64,000 bases of DNA from Posidonia oceanica (lineage: Eukaryota > Streptophyta > Magnoliopsida > Alismatales > Posidoniaceae): positions 63,368,001 through 63,432,000 of the forward strand of contig JAZBRS010000074.1 in NCBI GenBank assembly GCA_037176725.1, given 5' to 3'. Positions 60,901-63,244 of the stretch are shown here, in pieces. A model generated the notes under the pieces. The model was not told where the DNA came from, searched no databases, and saw only the letters and a list, made by a program, of their open reading frames with translations. Each line of letters opens with the position of its first letter. Within the stretch, counting starts at the first letter, position 1. The translations under genes were made by a program, and so were the position numbers.

Positions 60901-63244
60901 TTCCTAAGCCTAAGAGTGCTTTTAAGATACCCCATGTGTGCCACCATAGTTCATCTATTTAGCTGAAGTGAAGCCTGCTTATATGTTTTGCTTCCATGCA
61001 TGTAGGAATCTTTCCACCATTATAATTATTCCTAAGCTTGAGAGTGCTTTTAAGATATCCCACGTGTACCACCATAGAAAATCTGTTGTTCATCTATTTA
61101 GCTGAAGTAAAGCCTGCTTATATGTTGTTCATATTTATGCTTGCAGGATGTTGGCTTATGTTGACAATAAATGGTTTATAGAAATTGAATGTTTGTGGTA
61201 GTATCATTGTGGCATCCTATCCTGTCCTCTAGATAAATGCTTGATTTTGTCACACTTTGATATTTAATGGAAAGTTGAAAGTATCTCGGGTTGTGAAAAT
61301 GGAAAGATATTTTTGCAGATCAGGATTTATGAAGGAGAAATGTACTCTGTTTTCAATAAGAGATTATCTTCATTTGCTATATTTGATGGGAAGGCTGGTG
61401 CAGATTTCGTTCCATACCAGACTTCTGCTAAATTTCATGGTTTGCTGCAGGATGGGAAGTTCATTAGGGAACTTAGAACATGGCTTCTCAATCATCAGTC
61501 TGATACAGGTTTTTTATATTTACATTTTTTACTTAAATCCATATTCATTATTTGCAATATATGTAGCTGTGGTTGTAGTGTTTCTTATATTGACTTCTTG
61601 CTTATGAATATAGTTTGCAGATTTCCACTGAGTCTGTTTAATTAAGAGAATTGCTTTTTTTAATCTAATCTTTGTATTTCTATTTAAAAAAAGGCTTCAC
61701 ATACAATCAATGAAGTACTCCATTTTGATCGCAATAGTCTGGGCTGAAATTCTTGTAGGCTAACATATGGGAATAAACCTACATTGTTTTGTTTGATCAC
61801 AGTATGCTCGTCTGCTTTTGTAACCGAGTTGATCATATATAATGAATGAATAGCTACAGTCAAGTCAAAATGTTTAGACTTATGATCCATTACTCGCTAA
61901 TATTAGTAGATGTAATTTGATATTTTTACTTTTTGTCGATTGTGAATTTTTTTTCATTTAACTATTTCTAAGTTGTATATCATTAGATACACTCTACCAA
62001 ACCTTGTGCCATTATAATAAAACCCCATGTACTAAAGTCAGCAGTCAATTTACATAATATAAATTGATTTATCAAGCTTTGCAACCAACAACCTGTCTAG
62101 TATGCTATCCAGCTATTTCATAATTCATATTAATATATTGATTCAATCATCTTAACCCCACATGATTGAATTGGTAAGGCTGCATACATTTGGACCTTTC
62201 ACCAAATTCCCATATTGGTGGGATTCTCGTGCACTGGGTTTGCCTTTTTTCGTTATATATCATTCCTTAACATGAAACCATGGTTTTAAACGTGCGTTTC
62301 GTGTTGGACTTTGGCAAGTTGAAAGAAAGACCTGTGTTGGCAAAATATCAGCATGTCGATGGAAATGCAGTAAAAAAAGTCACCTTTTGTTCACAAAATT
62401 GTCATGTTGGTATCGTGTTGCGTTTGTAGAATGAAAAACCCAACATATTCAATGAAATTTCGTTGACATGTGTCGACATTTGATACCATGTGTGGAACCA
62501 AAAGTCGTCATGTCTCACCGACATGTGTTGGTTATTCAATTTGGGAAAATGACTTGAACACGACAAACAATAGGGGTGACATGAACACAACCATTTTTTA
62601 CCGTATTTAGACTTACATGTCCACCAACATGTCACATTGACATATCGGTTTTTCAACTTGGGGAAGTCCAATACAACACTGACATTTAGAACCATGTTCT
62701 TAACATCATTTAGCATACTTGCATCTATTTGTGCAATAATAGTATGTCAGTACCTTCTCTACTTTATTATTTTTCTTTTTCTCTCTTCATCTTCTTGAGT
62801 ACCTCGTGTTAGAAGAAAAAGATTGCTTCACAAGTACATTATTGATTTGAAAGAGAATTATTTTCTAACTTAATGATTTTCAAATATTAGAAGGTCTGCA
62901 TTTTGGTATACCATTACACACATTTGGTTTCCTCAGGTGCAGATGACTACACATTGCAGCTGAGTGAGATCAGAACTGATAAGGTCTTTGACCTGGTATG
63001 CAAGGTAAACCAGTTTCATTGACCATATTTTGCGCTTGTATCATACTGACTGTCATTAATCTAAACTTCACTTATTTTTTGCACAAATTGGAAAGATTAA
63101 TATAAGTATATTGAAGAGATTTGACACTGAGAAGATATTCCTTATTTTGTGGTGTAGGTTCTTCATGTTTGTCAGACTTCTGAAGTAGAGTGGGTAATCT
63201 TTGCATGGGATGGAACTGATACTCCTCCTGTTGGTCTACAAACA
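6067..63244 (+). CDS. POT1: POT1-like telomere protection protein, N-terminal half, five exons (3' end outside window)
   Basis: The coding join is 6067-6199, 44709-44845, 61319-61508, 62937-63004 and 63158-63244, giving 205 codons with no stop. All splice phases are compatible and all introns are GT...AG. POT1 binds the single-stranded G-rich telomere overhang in the nucleus through tandem OB folds. The visible part covers the first OB fold. Segments aligning with the POT1 family are [30 protein letters not shown] across the exon 1/2 junction, SGDIICLR, then FAIFDGK with YQTSAKF, ELRTWL, and VLHVCQ...FAWDGTD. Introns are about 38.5, 16.5, 1.4 and 0.15 kb, the first two filled with mobile elements. 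The start is chosen at ATG 6067 because it has a good plant context and upstream in-frame sequence has no ATG. I am confident about the family. Expression is unproven, and duplicated paralogues (POT1a/b) cannot be told apart here. Confidence 0.88.
6200..6621 (+). other. Start of POT1 intron 1 (unique sequence)
   Basis: Intronic sequence runs from the exon 1 donor to the hAT-A target site. It starts GC-moderate and becomes AT-rich. I see no coding feature or repeat in it. Confidence 0.7.
6783..9139 (-). pseudogene. hAT-A transposase with TTF-type zinc finger and DUF4371 region
   Basis: The minus strand starts [15 protein letters not shown] at 9139. A TTF-type finger region follows near 8600-8930 ([14 protein letters not shown], then FCLFCYVC). 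Next is a long open segment of 457 codons at 6964-8337 carrying the RNase H-like core: [47 protein letters not shown]. The C-terminal dimerisation block lies at about 6783-6960 ([19 protein letters not shown], then [11 protein letters not shown]). Lesions are an in-frame stop and frame change near 8820-8945, frame breaks near 8340-8440, and a stop just before the dimerisation block. The family is usually annotated in plants as 'zinc finger MYM-type protein 1-like' or 'TTF-type zinc finger with HAT dimerisation domain'. The gene is broken, but more lightly than its neighbours. Confidence 0.88.
9690..10060. repeat. GC-rich, purine-biased repeat tract inside hAT-A
   Basis: About 370 bp are dominated by variants of gagggcggag on the + strand. 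This leaves open frames on both strands rich in Gly/Arg/Glu or Pro/Ala/Leu. It lies between the transposase start and the right terminus, where the transposon promoter should be. I interpret it as a subterminal promoter/repeat region, not as coding sequence. Confidence 0.7.
10222..10863 (+). other. POT1 intron 1 sequence between hAT-A and the LINE
   Basis: There is no gene. The stretch 10245-10330 has repeated gtcg words, and 10620-10735 has repeated gagtca/ccgac words that look like remnants of small TIR elements. I cannot assign boundaries. Confidence 0.4.
10864..11751 (-). mobile_element. 5'-truncated LINE (RNase H tail plus 3' UTR)
   Basis: On the minus strand the right part reads [18 protein letters not shown] followed by [19 protein letters not shown]. 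This is the C-terminal end of the RNase H domain found in plant LINE (L1-like) polyproteins. The rest is 3' untranslated sequence ending in a run of T on the + strand (10867-10876), which is the poly(A) tail on the minus strand. The 5' part, including endonuclease and reverse transcriptase, is missing, as usual for LINE copies. The right end abuts hAT-B copy 1. Confidence 0.8.
11511..11660. repeat. Tandem duplication of about 73 bp in the LINE tail
   Basis: The segment starting actaattctgtccaatc and ending gatcttgaatagaaaaa occurs twice in direct succession with few differences. It falls at the end of the RNase H coding tail and repeats its last residues. Confidence 0.85.
11757..14400 (-). 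pseudogene. hAT-B copy 1: DUF659-type hAT transposase remnant, truncated at both ends
   Basis: From tgttgtggtcatgatgaatt onward the sequence parallels hAT-B copy 2 (18142-22977) through aacacgtagttgtt, ggaatcccattgg, the Ser/Asp-rich C-terminal exon, the dimerisation region (12640-12780) and the DUF659 core (13000-14350). It stops near 14400, before the BED finger found in copy 2, and lacks both terminal inverted repeats. Many stops and frameshifts are present. The left end was replaced by the LINE and the right end joins copia sequence. It is more decayed than copy 2, so it is probably older. Confidence 0.82.
14404..15380 (-). pseudogene. Ty1/copia pol fragment (integrase-RT linker), partly duplicated
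   Basis: The minus strand carries the copia region between integrase and reverse transcriptase: [17 protein letters not shown] at 15060-15150 and a second, diverged version at 14820-14900 ([13 protein letters not shown]). Thus about 200 bp are present twice in direct orientation. It ends in stretches such as [15 protein letters not shown]. Multiple frameshifts are present. A non-autonomous hAT splits it from 16265-16640. Confidence 0.75.
15381..16264. mobile_element. Non-autonomous hAT element (884 bp) with target duplication
   Basis: The left end is taggggtgtaaatgg and the complement of the right end is taggtgtgtcagaaat. Flanks are gttgcatg (15373-15380) and gctgcatg (16265-16272), an 8-bp target duplication with one mismatch. 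Subterminal regions are packed with the words cgaattcg and tatccgaa in both orientations. No transposase is present. The core (15600-16010) is unrelated sequence. It inserted into a minus-strand copia fragment. Confidence 0.88.
16265..16640 (-). pseudogene. Ty1/copia integrase fragment, minus strand
   Basis: The minus strand reads [18 protein letters not shown] and, in shifted frames, the [14 protein letters not shown] and QQNRIAERK blocks of the copia integrase core. It is the continuation of 14404-15380 on the other side of the small hAT element. It then meets an oppositely oriented copia integrase fragment. Confidence 0.7.
16640..17172 (+). pseudogene. Ty1/copia GAG-pre-integrase/integrase fragment, plus strand
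   Basis: Blocks include a GKHH motif near 16815, FDLVHSDV at 16875-16900, then DDYSR-like sequence and [20 protein letters not shown] at 17037-17100 (read with frameshifts), ending in a QQNGI-equivalent at about 17160. This is the integrase core. It is cut at 17173 by the LTR of a younger copia element. Confidence 0.78.
17173..17292 (+). mobile_element. Left part of the copia-G 5' LTR, split by the viral insertion
   Basis: The LTR begins cgttagtgacattatggg (TGTTAG with one change) directly after interrupted integrase sequence. It contains tttaccctagggtaaata and a TA-rich tract. The LTR resumes at 33784 and ends with ctctaaca at 33979. The TGTTAG/CTAACA ends form the expected short inverted repeat. 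Confidence 0.75.
17293..18133 (-). pseudogene. Caulimovirid coat-protein region, minus copy
   Basis: The minus strand matches the plus-copy region 32500-33230, including a [11 protein letters not shown] block typical of caulimovirid capsid/Gag-like proteins. The open pieces at 17343-17681 and within 17603-18238 are in different frames, so it is frameshifted. The viral sequence stops abruptly at 17293 against a (TA)n tract. The other end is cut by the hAT-B target site. Confidence 0.8.
19420..21719 (-). pseudogene. hAT-B transposase (BED zinc finger, DUF659, dimerisation domain)
   Basis: The minus strand starts [16 protein letters not shown] at 21719, followed by a BED-type finger ([21 protein letters not shown]) at about 21510-21600 and an acidic segment. 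The DUF659 core at 20560-21170 shows [29 protein letters not shown] and [11 protein letters not shown]. The remaining core is at 20016-20519, and a diverged dimerisation block lies near 19500-19660 ([19 protein letters not shown]). Stops or frame changes at about 21260, 20895, 20575 and 20235 separate the open pieces, some of which could be introns. A Pro/Gln/Ser-rich tail follows at 18970-19200. This family mobilises DNA by cut and paste. This copy is probably inactive. Confidence 0.88.
21803..22320. repeat. AT-rich tandem repeat inside hAT-B copy 2, units of about 115-140 bp
   Basis: Four full units and a partial one each begin near gttattaacattaaaatta and include tttttatgattttatagaa and aggttagatttgacc. 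Unit starts are near 21803, 21917, 22046, 22186 and 22304. The array lies between the transposase start and the right terminus, where subterminal transposase-binding repeats or a promoter would be expected. Confidence 0.9.
22986..24200 (-). pseudogene. Caulimovirid movement-protein region, minus copy
   Basis: This parallels the plus-copy region 31200-32490 in inverted orientation. A GLNTSI-type block lies near 23900-23990, as in the 30K-superfamily movement proteins of plant pararetroviruses. The family normally helps viral capsids or tubules move through plasmodesmata. Stops and frameshifts break it, and its 3' continuation into the coat protein is interrupted by hAT-B copy 2. Confidence 0.75.
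24240..25320 (-). promoter_or_regulatory. Caulimovirid intergenic region, minus copy
   Basis: This is the non-coding stretch between the downstream ORF and the movement-protein region. It matches plus-copy 30110-31170 in inverted orientation. It contains repeated phrases (acaaggactcacacact, tagacactatgaa) and the primer-binding site at 24451-24465. In this family the region holds the pregenomic promoter and leader. Confidence 0.75.
24451..24465 (-). promoter_or_regulatory. tRNA-Met primer-binding site of the viral minus copy
   Basis: The minus strand reads tggtatcatagccat. It matches the tRNA-Met primer motif used by caulimovirids (TGGTATCAGAGCC type) with one difference. It fixes the origin of minus-strand DNA synthesis of the former circular genome. 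The plus copy has lost most of the motif. Confidence 0.85.
25320..26334 (-). pseudogene. Caulimovirid downstream ORF of unknown function, minus copy
   Basis: Open pieces at 25987-26334 and 25818-26087 on the minus strand start [14 protein letters not shown] and include [20 protein letters not shown] and [13 protein letters not shown]. They lie after RNase H and before the intergenic region. The position fits either the transactivator slot of caulimoviruses or the second ORF of Florendovirus. I do not recognise a catalytic motif and assign no function. The plus copy repeats it at 29126-30110. Frame changes are present. Confidence 0.65.
26400..27720 (-). pseudogene. Caulimovirid reverse transcriptase and RNase H region, minus copy
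   Basis: The minus strand carries the RT active-site block [11 protein letters not shown] (YIDD) at about 27145-27170, with upstream fingers/palm sequence to 27700. The connection follows, then an RNase H region at 26400-26909 ([24 protein letters not shown]). Stops and small deletions interrupt the frame throughout 26910-27880. The plus-oriented copy lacks this region entirely, so the locus has only one pol. Confidence 0.85.
27886..28707 (-). pseudogene. Viral linker, coiled coil and aspartic protease, 273-codon open remnant
   Basis: The longest open viral frame starts at 28707. It has an acidic, Cys-containing N-terminus and a Lys/Glu-rich coiled-coil-like stretch near residues 95-125 ([20 protein letters not shown]). 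The pepsin-like retroviral protease motif follows as [10 protein letters not shown] at about residue 175, with a flap/ILGTPF block near residue 245. In the family this protease processes the capsid and pol polyprotein. The frame ends at a stop before RT, where the unbroken polyprotein would continue. Confidence 0.85.
28750..29125 (-). pseudogene. End of viral coat protein with CCHC zinc knuckle, minus copy
   Basis: The minus strand shows a basic stretch followed by the knuckle [14 protein letters not shown] near 28820-28865. The usual Gly before His is Arg here, while the plus copy keeps Gly. A frameshift separates it from the upstream open piece at 28767-29069. The copy ends exactly at the inverted junction. 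Confidence 0.8.
29126..30110 (+). pseudogene. Caulimovirid downstream ORF, plus copy (5' end missing)
   Basis: This mirrors 25320-26282 of the minus copy at high identity: aatatatggatcatgttataacatt, the YNYRDYQD block near 29505, and the Ser/Thr-rich tail near 30020-30060. It begins inside the ORF at the inverted junction. Stops and frameshifts are present. Confidence 0.75.
30110..31170 (+). promoter_or_regulatory. Caulimovirid intergenic region, plus copy
   Basis: This matches the minus-copy intergenic region in inverted orientation. It holds ttataaataaaaaaat near 30680, with an AATAAA-type signal at 30683-30688, and the repeated phrase gtccttgtaaagagtt. The primer-binding motif near 30885-30900 is deleted or mutated compared with the minus copy. 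Confidence 0.7.
31170..32165 (+). pseudogene. Caulimovirid movement-protein region, plus copy
   Basis: The C-terminal part is open for 191 codons (31590-32165), beginning [15 protein letters not shown] and including [19 protein letters not shown]. Upstream sequence to 31170 is in other frames and contains stops. It corresponds to the minus-copy region 22986-24200, where the equivalent segment is on the other strand. It is broken, with no intact movement protein. Confidence 0.75.
32480..33640 (+). pseudogene. Caulimovirid coat-protein region, plus copy
   Basis: This contains the undisturbed version of the hAT-B target (ctcatatt at 32493-32500), then a region parallel to 17293-18133, a [10 protein letters not shown] block near 32955, and a basic C-terminal part to 33640. 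Numerous stops are present. It extends past the point where the minus copy was cut at 17293. Confidence 0.78.
33650..33786 (+). pseudogene. Viral CCHC zinc knuckle, plus copy
   Basis: The knuckle [15 protein letters not shown] (CX2CX4HX4C) lies at about 33655-33700. It is followed by the start of the protease linker, which stops at 33786 where LTR sequence resumes. This is the nucleic-acid-binding part of the capsid protein. Confidence 0.82.
33784..33979 (+). mobile_element. Right part of the copia-G 5' LTR
   Basis: This resumes after the viral DNA with a repeat of at least 21 bp also present at 17256-17276 (core agtgtttacaacgatatat). It then has alternating TA tracts and atatatcgttgtaaact, the inverted partner of that core. 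It ends ctctaaca at 33979, directly before a primer-binding site. Confidence 0.75.
33980..33992 (+). promoter_or_regulatory. Copia-G primer-binding site (initiator tRNA-Met)
   Basis: tggtattacagcc immediately follows the LTR end. It matches the copia tRNA-Met motif TGGTATCAGAGCC with two changes. It supports the LTR boundary at 33979. Confidence 0.78.
34288..34979 (+). pseudogene. Copia-G gag with CCHC knuckle
   Basis: The N-terminal part reads [14 protein letters not shown], then [20 protein letters not shown] and [20 protein letters not shown], typical of copia UBN2-type Gag. The zinc knuckle lies near 34912-34965 in another frame ([14 protein letters not shown]). Frameshifts at about 34560-34680 separate the two parts. 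The GC-rich leader at 34000-34280 precedes it. Confidence 0.82.
35045..35400 (+). pseudogene. Copia-G protease fragment
   Basis: The block [11 protein letters not shown] at about 35137-35172 is the copia aspartic protease active site (DSG). It is followed by sequence resembling the substrate-binding segment, in a shifted frame ([15 protein letters not shown] near 35290-35335). It ends where the sequence jumps to RNase H instead of GAG-pre-integrase. Confidence 0.78.
35450..38110 (+). repeat. Three tandem copies of an RNase H - GAG-pre-integrase - integrase module within copia-G
   Basis: Each unit of roughly 0.75-0.95 kb starts near gctgaggcagagtac, passes through RNase H ([23 protein letters not shown]) and jumps into GAG-pre-integrase ([14 protein letters not shown]). 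It continues into integrase start sequence (FVSERHPS) and the gtatttgttaaaagactgg segment. Unit starts are near 35570, 36455 and 37370, with an extra internal 110-bp repeat at 35955-36175. RNase H is normally at the 3' end of copia pol, so this order is scrambled. All frames are broken. Confidence 0.83.
38120..39305 (+). pseudogene. Copia-G integrase end and reverse transcriptase
   Basis: Blocks in order are [25 protein letters not shown], the linker ALRRGKRSS with PIFNFISYN, and [18 protein letters not shown]. The RT start [13 protein letters not shown] is at 38940-38975. Later RT blocks are QSWIFVSW and CAIDHSVFI at 39250-39300. Stops and frameshifts occur throughout. The sequence is cut at 39306 before the YVDD box by an LTR-like block. 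Confidence 0.82.
39306..40857 (+). mobile_element. LTR-like block (probable Ty3/gypsy LTR), truncated or solo
   Basis: This starts tgtaacacctgggaattc, a common start for Ty3/gypsy LTRs, right where copia RT is broken. It contains a C/T-rich tract (39505-39800), a GC-rich segment (39800-39960) and short tandem words such as acggagtcccgttttctcc at 40640-40740. The right limit abuts minus-strand copia RT. No matching second end or target duplication could be read because the flanks are different elements. Long open frames in the C/T tract are compositional. Confidence 0.5.
40858..43550 (-). pseudogene. Minus-strand Ty1/copia fragment (gag knuckle to RT start)
   Basis: Reading the minus strand from the right, there is a CCHC-like knuckle [14 protein letters not shown] (last Cys changed to Tyr) near 42960-43000, then protease [14 protein letters not shown] at 42690-42740. 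Integrase pieces follow at 41863-42250 (an SQQNDVAE block). The integrase-RT linker [18 protein letters not shown] and [10 protein letters not shown] lie at 41440-41640, and the RT start RLVAQDF near 40960. It stops at 40858 within RT. Frameshifts are present. No LTR is recognised at either end. Confidence 0.8.
42775..43531. repeat. Direct duplication of about 325 bp of copia gag
   Basis: Copy 1 at 42775-43107 and copy 2 at 43208-43531 share gcaggatgtggtag-like, cctgtagctgtaaaaatcgc and gcgagcgtggct segments in the same order. A 100-bp spacer separates them. The unit covers the zinc knuckle region. Confidence 0.85.
43551..44708 (+). other. Intron 1 sequence before exon 2, with a tandem duplication
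   Basis: There is no gene. Two direct copies of about 310-325 bp (43791-44100 and 44162-44485) share attaaaaaagcattacgatg, catttattttatttgtctaatg and gccaccttgacattgt. The last 220 bp lead to a pyrimidine tract and ttctttgcag acceptor at 44708. Confidence 0.75.
44709..44845 (+). CDS. POT1: POT1 exon 2
   Basis: This supplies two bases completing the split Asp codon plus 45 codons. It encodes [20 protein letters not shown] and ends [11 protein letters not shown]. The acceptor is tttgcag and the donor is ttatg|gtattt. The frame stays open into the intron by chance until 45003, but that extension shows no POT1 similarity. Confidence 0.88.
44846..45579 (+). other. Start of POT1 intron 2, copia LTR-like remnants
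   Basis: There is no gene. The segment 44895-45040 shares tttcctactaaaatagga with 57720-57755. The segment 45110-45290 resembles 57298-57470 (gtgaggtagactctcatt type phrase). Both pairs look like pieces of related copia LTRs. The rest is unremarkable. Confidence 0.45.
45580..46634 (-). repeat. Tekay-like 3' LTR (end at low coordinate uncertain)
   Basis: The minus strand starts tgtaacagctaggg at 46634, right after a purine tract (aaaggaggtaaga) that is the polypurine tract. The part 45960-46634 matches 55720-56393. The match decays below about 45900, so the terminus is not located. Confidence 0.7.
46635..48000 (-). pseudogene. Tekay-like integrase and chromodomain-type tail
   Basis: The minus strand shows [17 protein letters not shown] and [13 protein letters not shown] at 47650-47790, [15 protein letters not shown] and TAFHPN at 47420-47560, then [20 protein letters not shown] and [11 protein letters not shown] at 46860-47160. 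A tail ending [16 protein letters not shown] near 46685-46740 is characteristic of the chromodomain end of Tekay/Del elements. Stops and frameshifts interrupt it between 47180 and 47380 and elsewhere. The integrase would insert the cDNA, with targeting through the chromodomain. Confidence 0.85.
48001..48400 (-). other. Linker region between Tekay RNase H and integrase, with a direct duplication
   Basis: The phrase catatcataccttagtc...ataccaacagaaaagtgggg and the following approximately 200 bp occur twice (about 47937-48140 and 48150-48365). This is a direct tandem duplication within the decayed pol gene. Confidence 0.75.
48401..49700 (-). pseudogene. Tekay-like reverse transcriptase and RNase H
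   Basis: The minus strand reads [16 protein letters not shown] and [16 protein letters not shown] at 49190-49370, then [11 protein letters not shown] near 49050 and [14 protein letters not shown] near 48950. RNase H follows ([14 protein letters not shown] near 48740, [18 protein letters not shown] near 48620-48690). The segment that should hold the YVDD/FIDD active site (about 49080-49190) is replaced by a short direct duplication of aaggctaggtcat. Several Trp and Arg codons are stops. It is inactive. Confidence 0.85.
49816..50127 (-). pseudogene. Tekay-like aspartic protease
   Basis: The open piece has [16 protein letters not shown] (DSG active site) and later [20 protein letters not shown], the usual protease C-terminal block of chromoviruses ('...YDVILGMDWL'). 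It lies between the gag knuckle and RT. Confidence 0.83.
50192..51235 (-). pseudogene. Tekay-like gag with CCHC knuckle
   Basis: The minus strand gives [22 protein letters not shown]-like [17 protein letters not shown] and a [11 protein letters not shown] block (50990-51130). It is followed by [19 protein letters not shown] at 50750-50820 and a zinc knuckle [14 protein letters not shown] at about 50300-50350. Open pieces are separated by stops near 50966, 50830 and 50630. This is the structural capsid/nucleocapsid protein of the element. Confidence 0.83.
51428..51445 (-). promoter_or_regulatory. Tekay-like 5' LTR end and primer-binding site
   Basis: The minus strand reads gtcgtgacagaggtgatatcag. 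The LTR would end at ...tgaca (about 51443) and is followed by a tRNA-Met type motif (tgatatcagaac). This is the position expected between the 5' LTR and gag. Confidence 0.6.
51446..51814 (-). repeat. Tekay-like 5' LTR, U5-side portion with an 80-bp tandem duplication
   Basis: Two copies of a segment containing taacactcctag.gctat and atagctaaataacttaaaaa lie side by side (51466-51530 and 51545-51610). The LTR continues to 51814, where copia-B is inserted, and resumes at 55386. Confidence 0.75.
52466..53400 (-). pseudogene. Copia-B reverse transcriptase
   Basis: The open 156-codon piece (52466-52936) begins [16 protein letters not shown]. It carries the active-site motif as HVDD and then [39 protein letters not shown]. 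Upstream RT sequence at 52940-53300 is frameshifted. RNase H between 51963 and 52460 is decayed ([16 protein letters not shown] words). Confidence 0.83.
53346..54160 (-). pseudogene. Copia-B integrase end and integrase-RT linker
   Basis: The minus strand has [19 protein letters not shown] with [19 protein letters not shown] (54000-54150). [20 protein letters not shown] and [12 protein letters not shown] follow at 53730-53880, then a Ser/Pro-rich linker. These are the same blocks as in the minus-strand copia at 40858-43550, so the two belong to related families. Frames are broken. Confidence 0.83.
54141..54700 (-). pseudogene. Copia-B gag fragment
   Basis: From about 54693 the minus strand starts [13 protein letters not shown] and continues [18 protein letters not shown] and [20 protein letters not shown], the Gag pattern also seen in copia-G. 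It runs straight into integrase-side sequence near 54150-54330, so most of gag and protease is deleted. The leader at 54701-55225 is GC-rich with repeated ctggaggggct/gtcgtcgacg-like words. Confidence 0.8.
55391..56393 (-). repeat. Tekay-like 5' LTR, U3-side portion
   Basis: This matches 3' LTR sequence from about 55720 (cagcagctcatcgacggcat, gttgtccaaacacag, aggtaatcaaacgctaa). It starts tgtattacacctg on the minus strand at 56393. The element promoter should lie here. Confidence 0.75.
56394..57297. other. Intron 2 sequence with a minus-strand copia LTR remnant
   Basis: There is no gene. Segment 57095-57239 (ctatattattcataataac through ggatccatttattctaaca) has the look of a small copia LTR in minus orientation, starting TGTTAGAATAAATGG. 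Segment 57245-57297 ends gagccaaggtggagat, a typical copia polypurine tract just before the next LTR. The remainder is unassigned. Confidence 0.5.
57298..57780 (+). mobile_element. Copia LTR remnant, plus strand
   Basis: This begins tgtgggattatgcctc right after aaggtggagat. It includes gtgccttgtggtttttcctttggggttttc (57620-57652), the U5-style phrase common in copia LTRs, and the palindromic tttcctactaaaatagga at 57730-57748. The right end is not fixed. The 75-codon open frame inside is not considered a gene. Confidence 0.6.
57821..58829. mobile_element. Non-autonomous hAT-B relative (about 1.0 kb)
   Basis: The left end is caaggttccgaac and the complement of the right end is caaagttccaaac, matching the hAT-B terminus. 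The left 300 bp (57900-58130) parallel hAT-B copy 2 at 18260-18480 (ggataag, ctacttaga, tgaaatacatca phrases). Flanking 8-mers gcactgtg and gtgctatg agree at five of eight positions, all differences being transitions. It has no transposase and is probably an old deletion derivative. Confidence 0.7.
58613..58799. repeat. 95-bp tandem duplication
   Basis: The segment gatgctacccgctcggtctg... through cttaactatattt occurs twice head to tail (58613-58707 and 58708-58799) with only a few differences. It lies near the right end of the hAT-B relative. Confidence 0.92.
58830..59309. other. Intron 2, nothing recognised
   Basis: This is AT-rich unique-looking sequence between the hAT-B relative and the long inverted repeat. 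I see no coding or repeat feature. Confidence 0.5.
59310..60766. repeat. Long inverted repeat (arms about 725 and 692 bp, 40-nt loop)
   Basis: The left arm 59310-60034 and right arm 60075-60766 are reverse complements at roughly 90% by eye over their whole length. Matched landmarks include gggtagaaatgattaggatg (59850s) against catcctaatcatttctaccc (60230s), and ggccttatcttgcctt against aaggcaagataaggcc. The loop is 60035-60074. Each arm has a TATA-like run and a T/C-rich stretch at equivalent positions. Transcribed as part of the POT1 intron it would fold into a perfect-like hairpin of about 700 bp. No terminal target duplication was found. Confidence 0.93.
60767..61318 (+). other. End of intron 2 with a 110-bp direct duplication
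   Basis: Segments 60877-60987 and 61005-61124 share cctaag.ttgagagtgctttta, catctatttagctgaagt and aagcctgcttatatg. There is no gene. The acceptor tttttgcag lies at 61310-61318. Confidence 0.8.
61319..61508 (+). CDS. POT1: POT1 exon 3
   Basis: Sixty-three codons plus one base encode [20 protein letters not shown], an [18 protein letters not shown] block and [16 protein letters not shown], the second half of the first OB fold. The acceptor is ttttgcag and the donor is acag|gttttt at 61509. Confidence 0.88.
62173..62250 (+). mobile_element. Au-like SINE, 3' part
   Basis: ggtaaggctgcatacattt, then ggtgggattctcgtgcactg and ggtttgcctttttt match the known 3' region of the plant Au SINE (ggtaaggctgcgtaca ... 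gtgcaccgggctgccctttt). The tRNA-related 5' half is not recognisable. Confidence 0.72.
62279..62696. mobile_element. Small non-autonomous TIR element (MITE-like, about 420 bp)
   Basis: The left end catggttttaaacgtg...gtgttggactt and the complement of the right end catggttctaaatgtc...gtattggactt form inverted repeats of about 35 bp. Nearby tccttaac (left, 7 bp outside) and ttcttaac (right) could be an 8-bp target duplication if the left end starts slightly earlier. Internal sequence has many acatgtc/gacatgt words. No ORF of note is present. Confidence 0.65.
62937..63004 (+). CDS. POT1: POT1 exon 4
   Basis: Sixty-eight bases; with the leftover G from exon 3 they give 23 codons, [20 protein letters not shown] followed by VCK. 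The acceptor is cctcag and the donor is caag|gtaaac. Confidence 0.86.
63158..63244 (+). CDS. POT1: POT1 exon 5 (3' limit has two candidates)
   Basis: Twenty-nine codons encode [20 protein letters not shown] followed by DTPPVGLQT, a block conserved between plant POT1 proteins. The acceptor is gtgtag. The donor may be aca|gtgtat at 63245, which keeps phase 0, or acagt|gtatgt at 63247, a stronger consensus. A stop (TAG) follows in frame at about 63270 if neither is used. Confidence 0.84.

Larger units (their letters stand above)
61509..62936 (+). other. POT1 intron 3
   Basis: This 1428-bp intron carries an Au-like SINE tail (62173-62250) and a small TIR element (62279-62696). The rest is AT-rich with no recognised feature. 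Confidence 0.75.
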
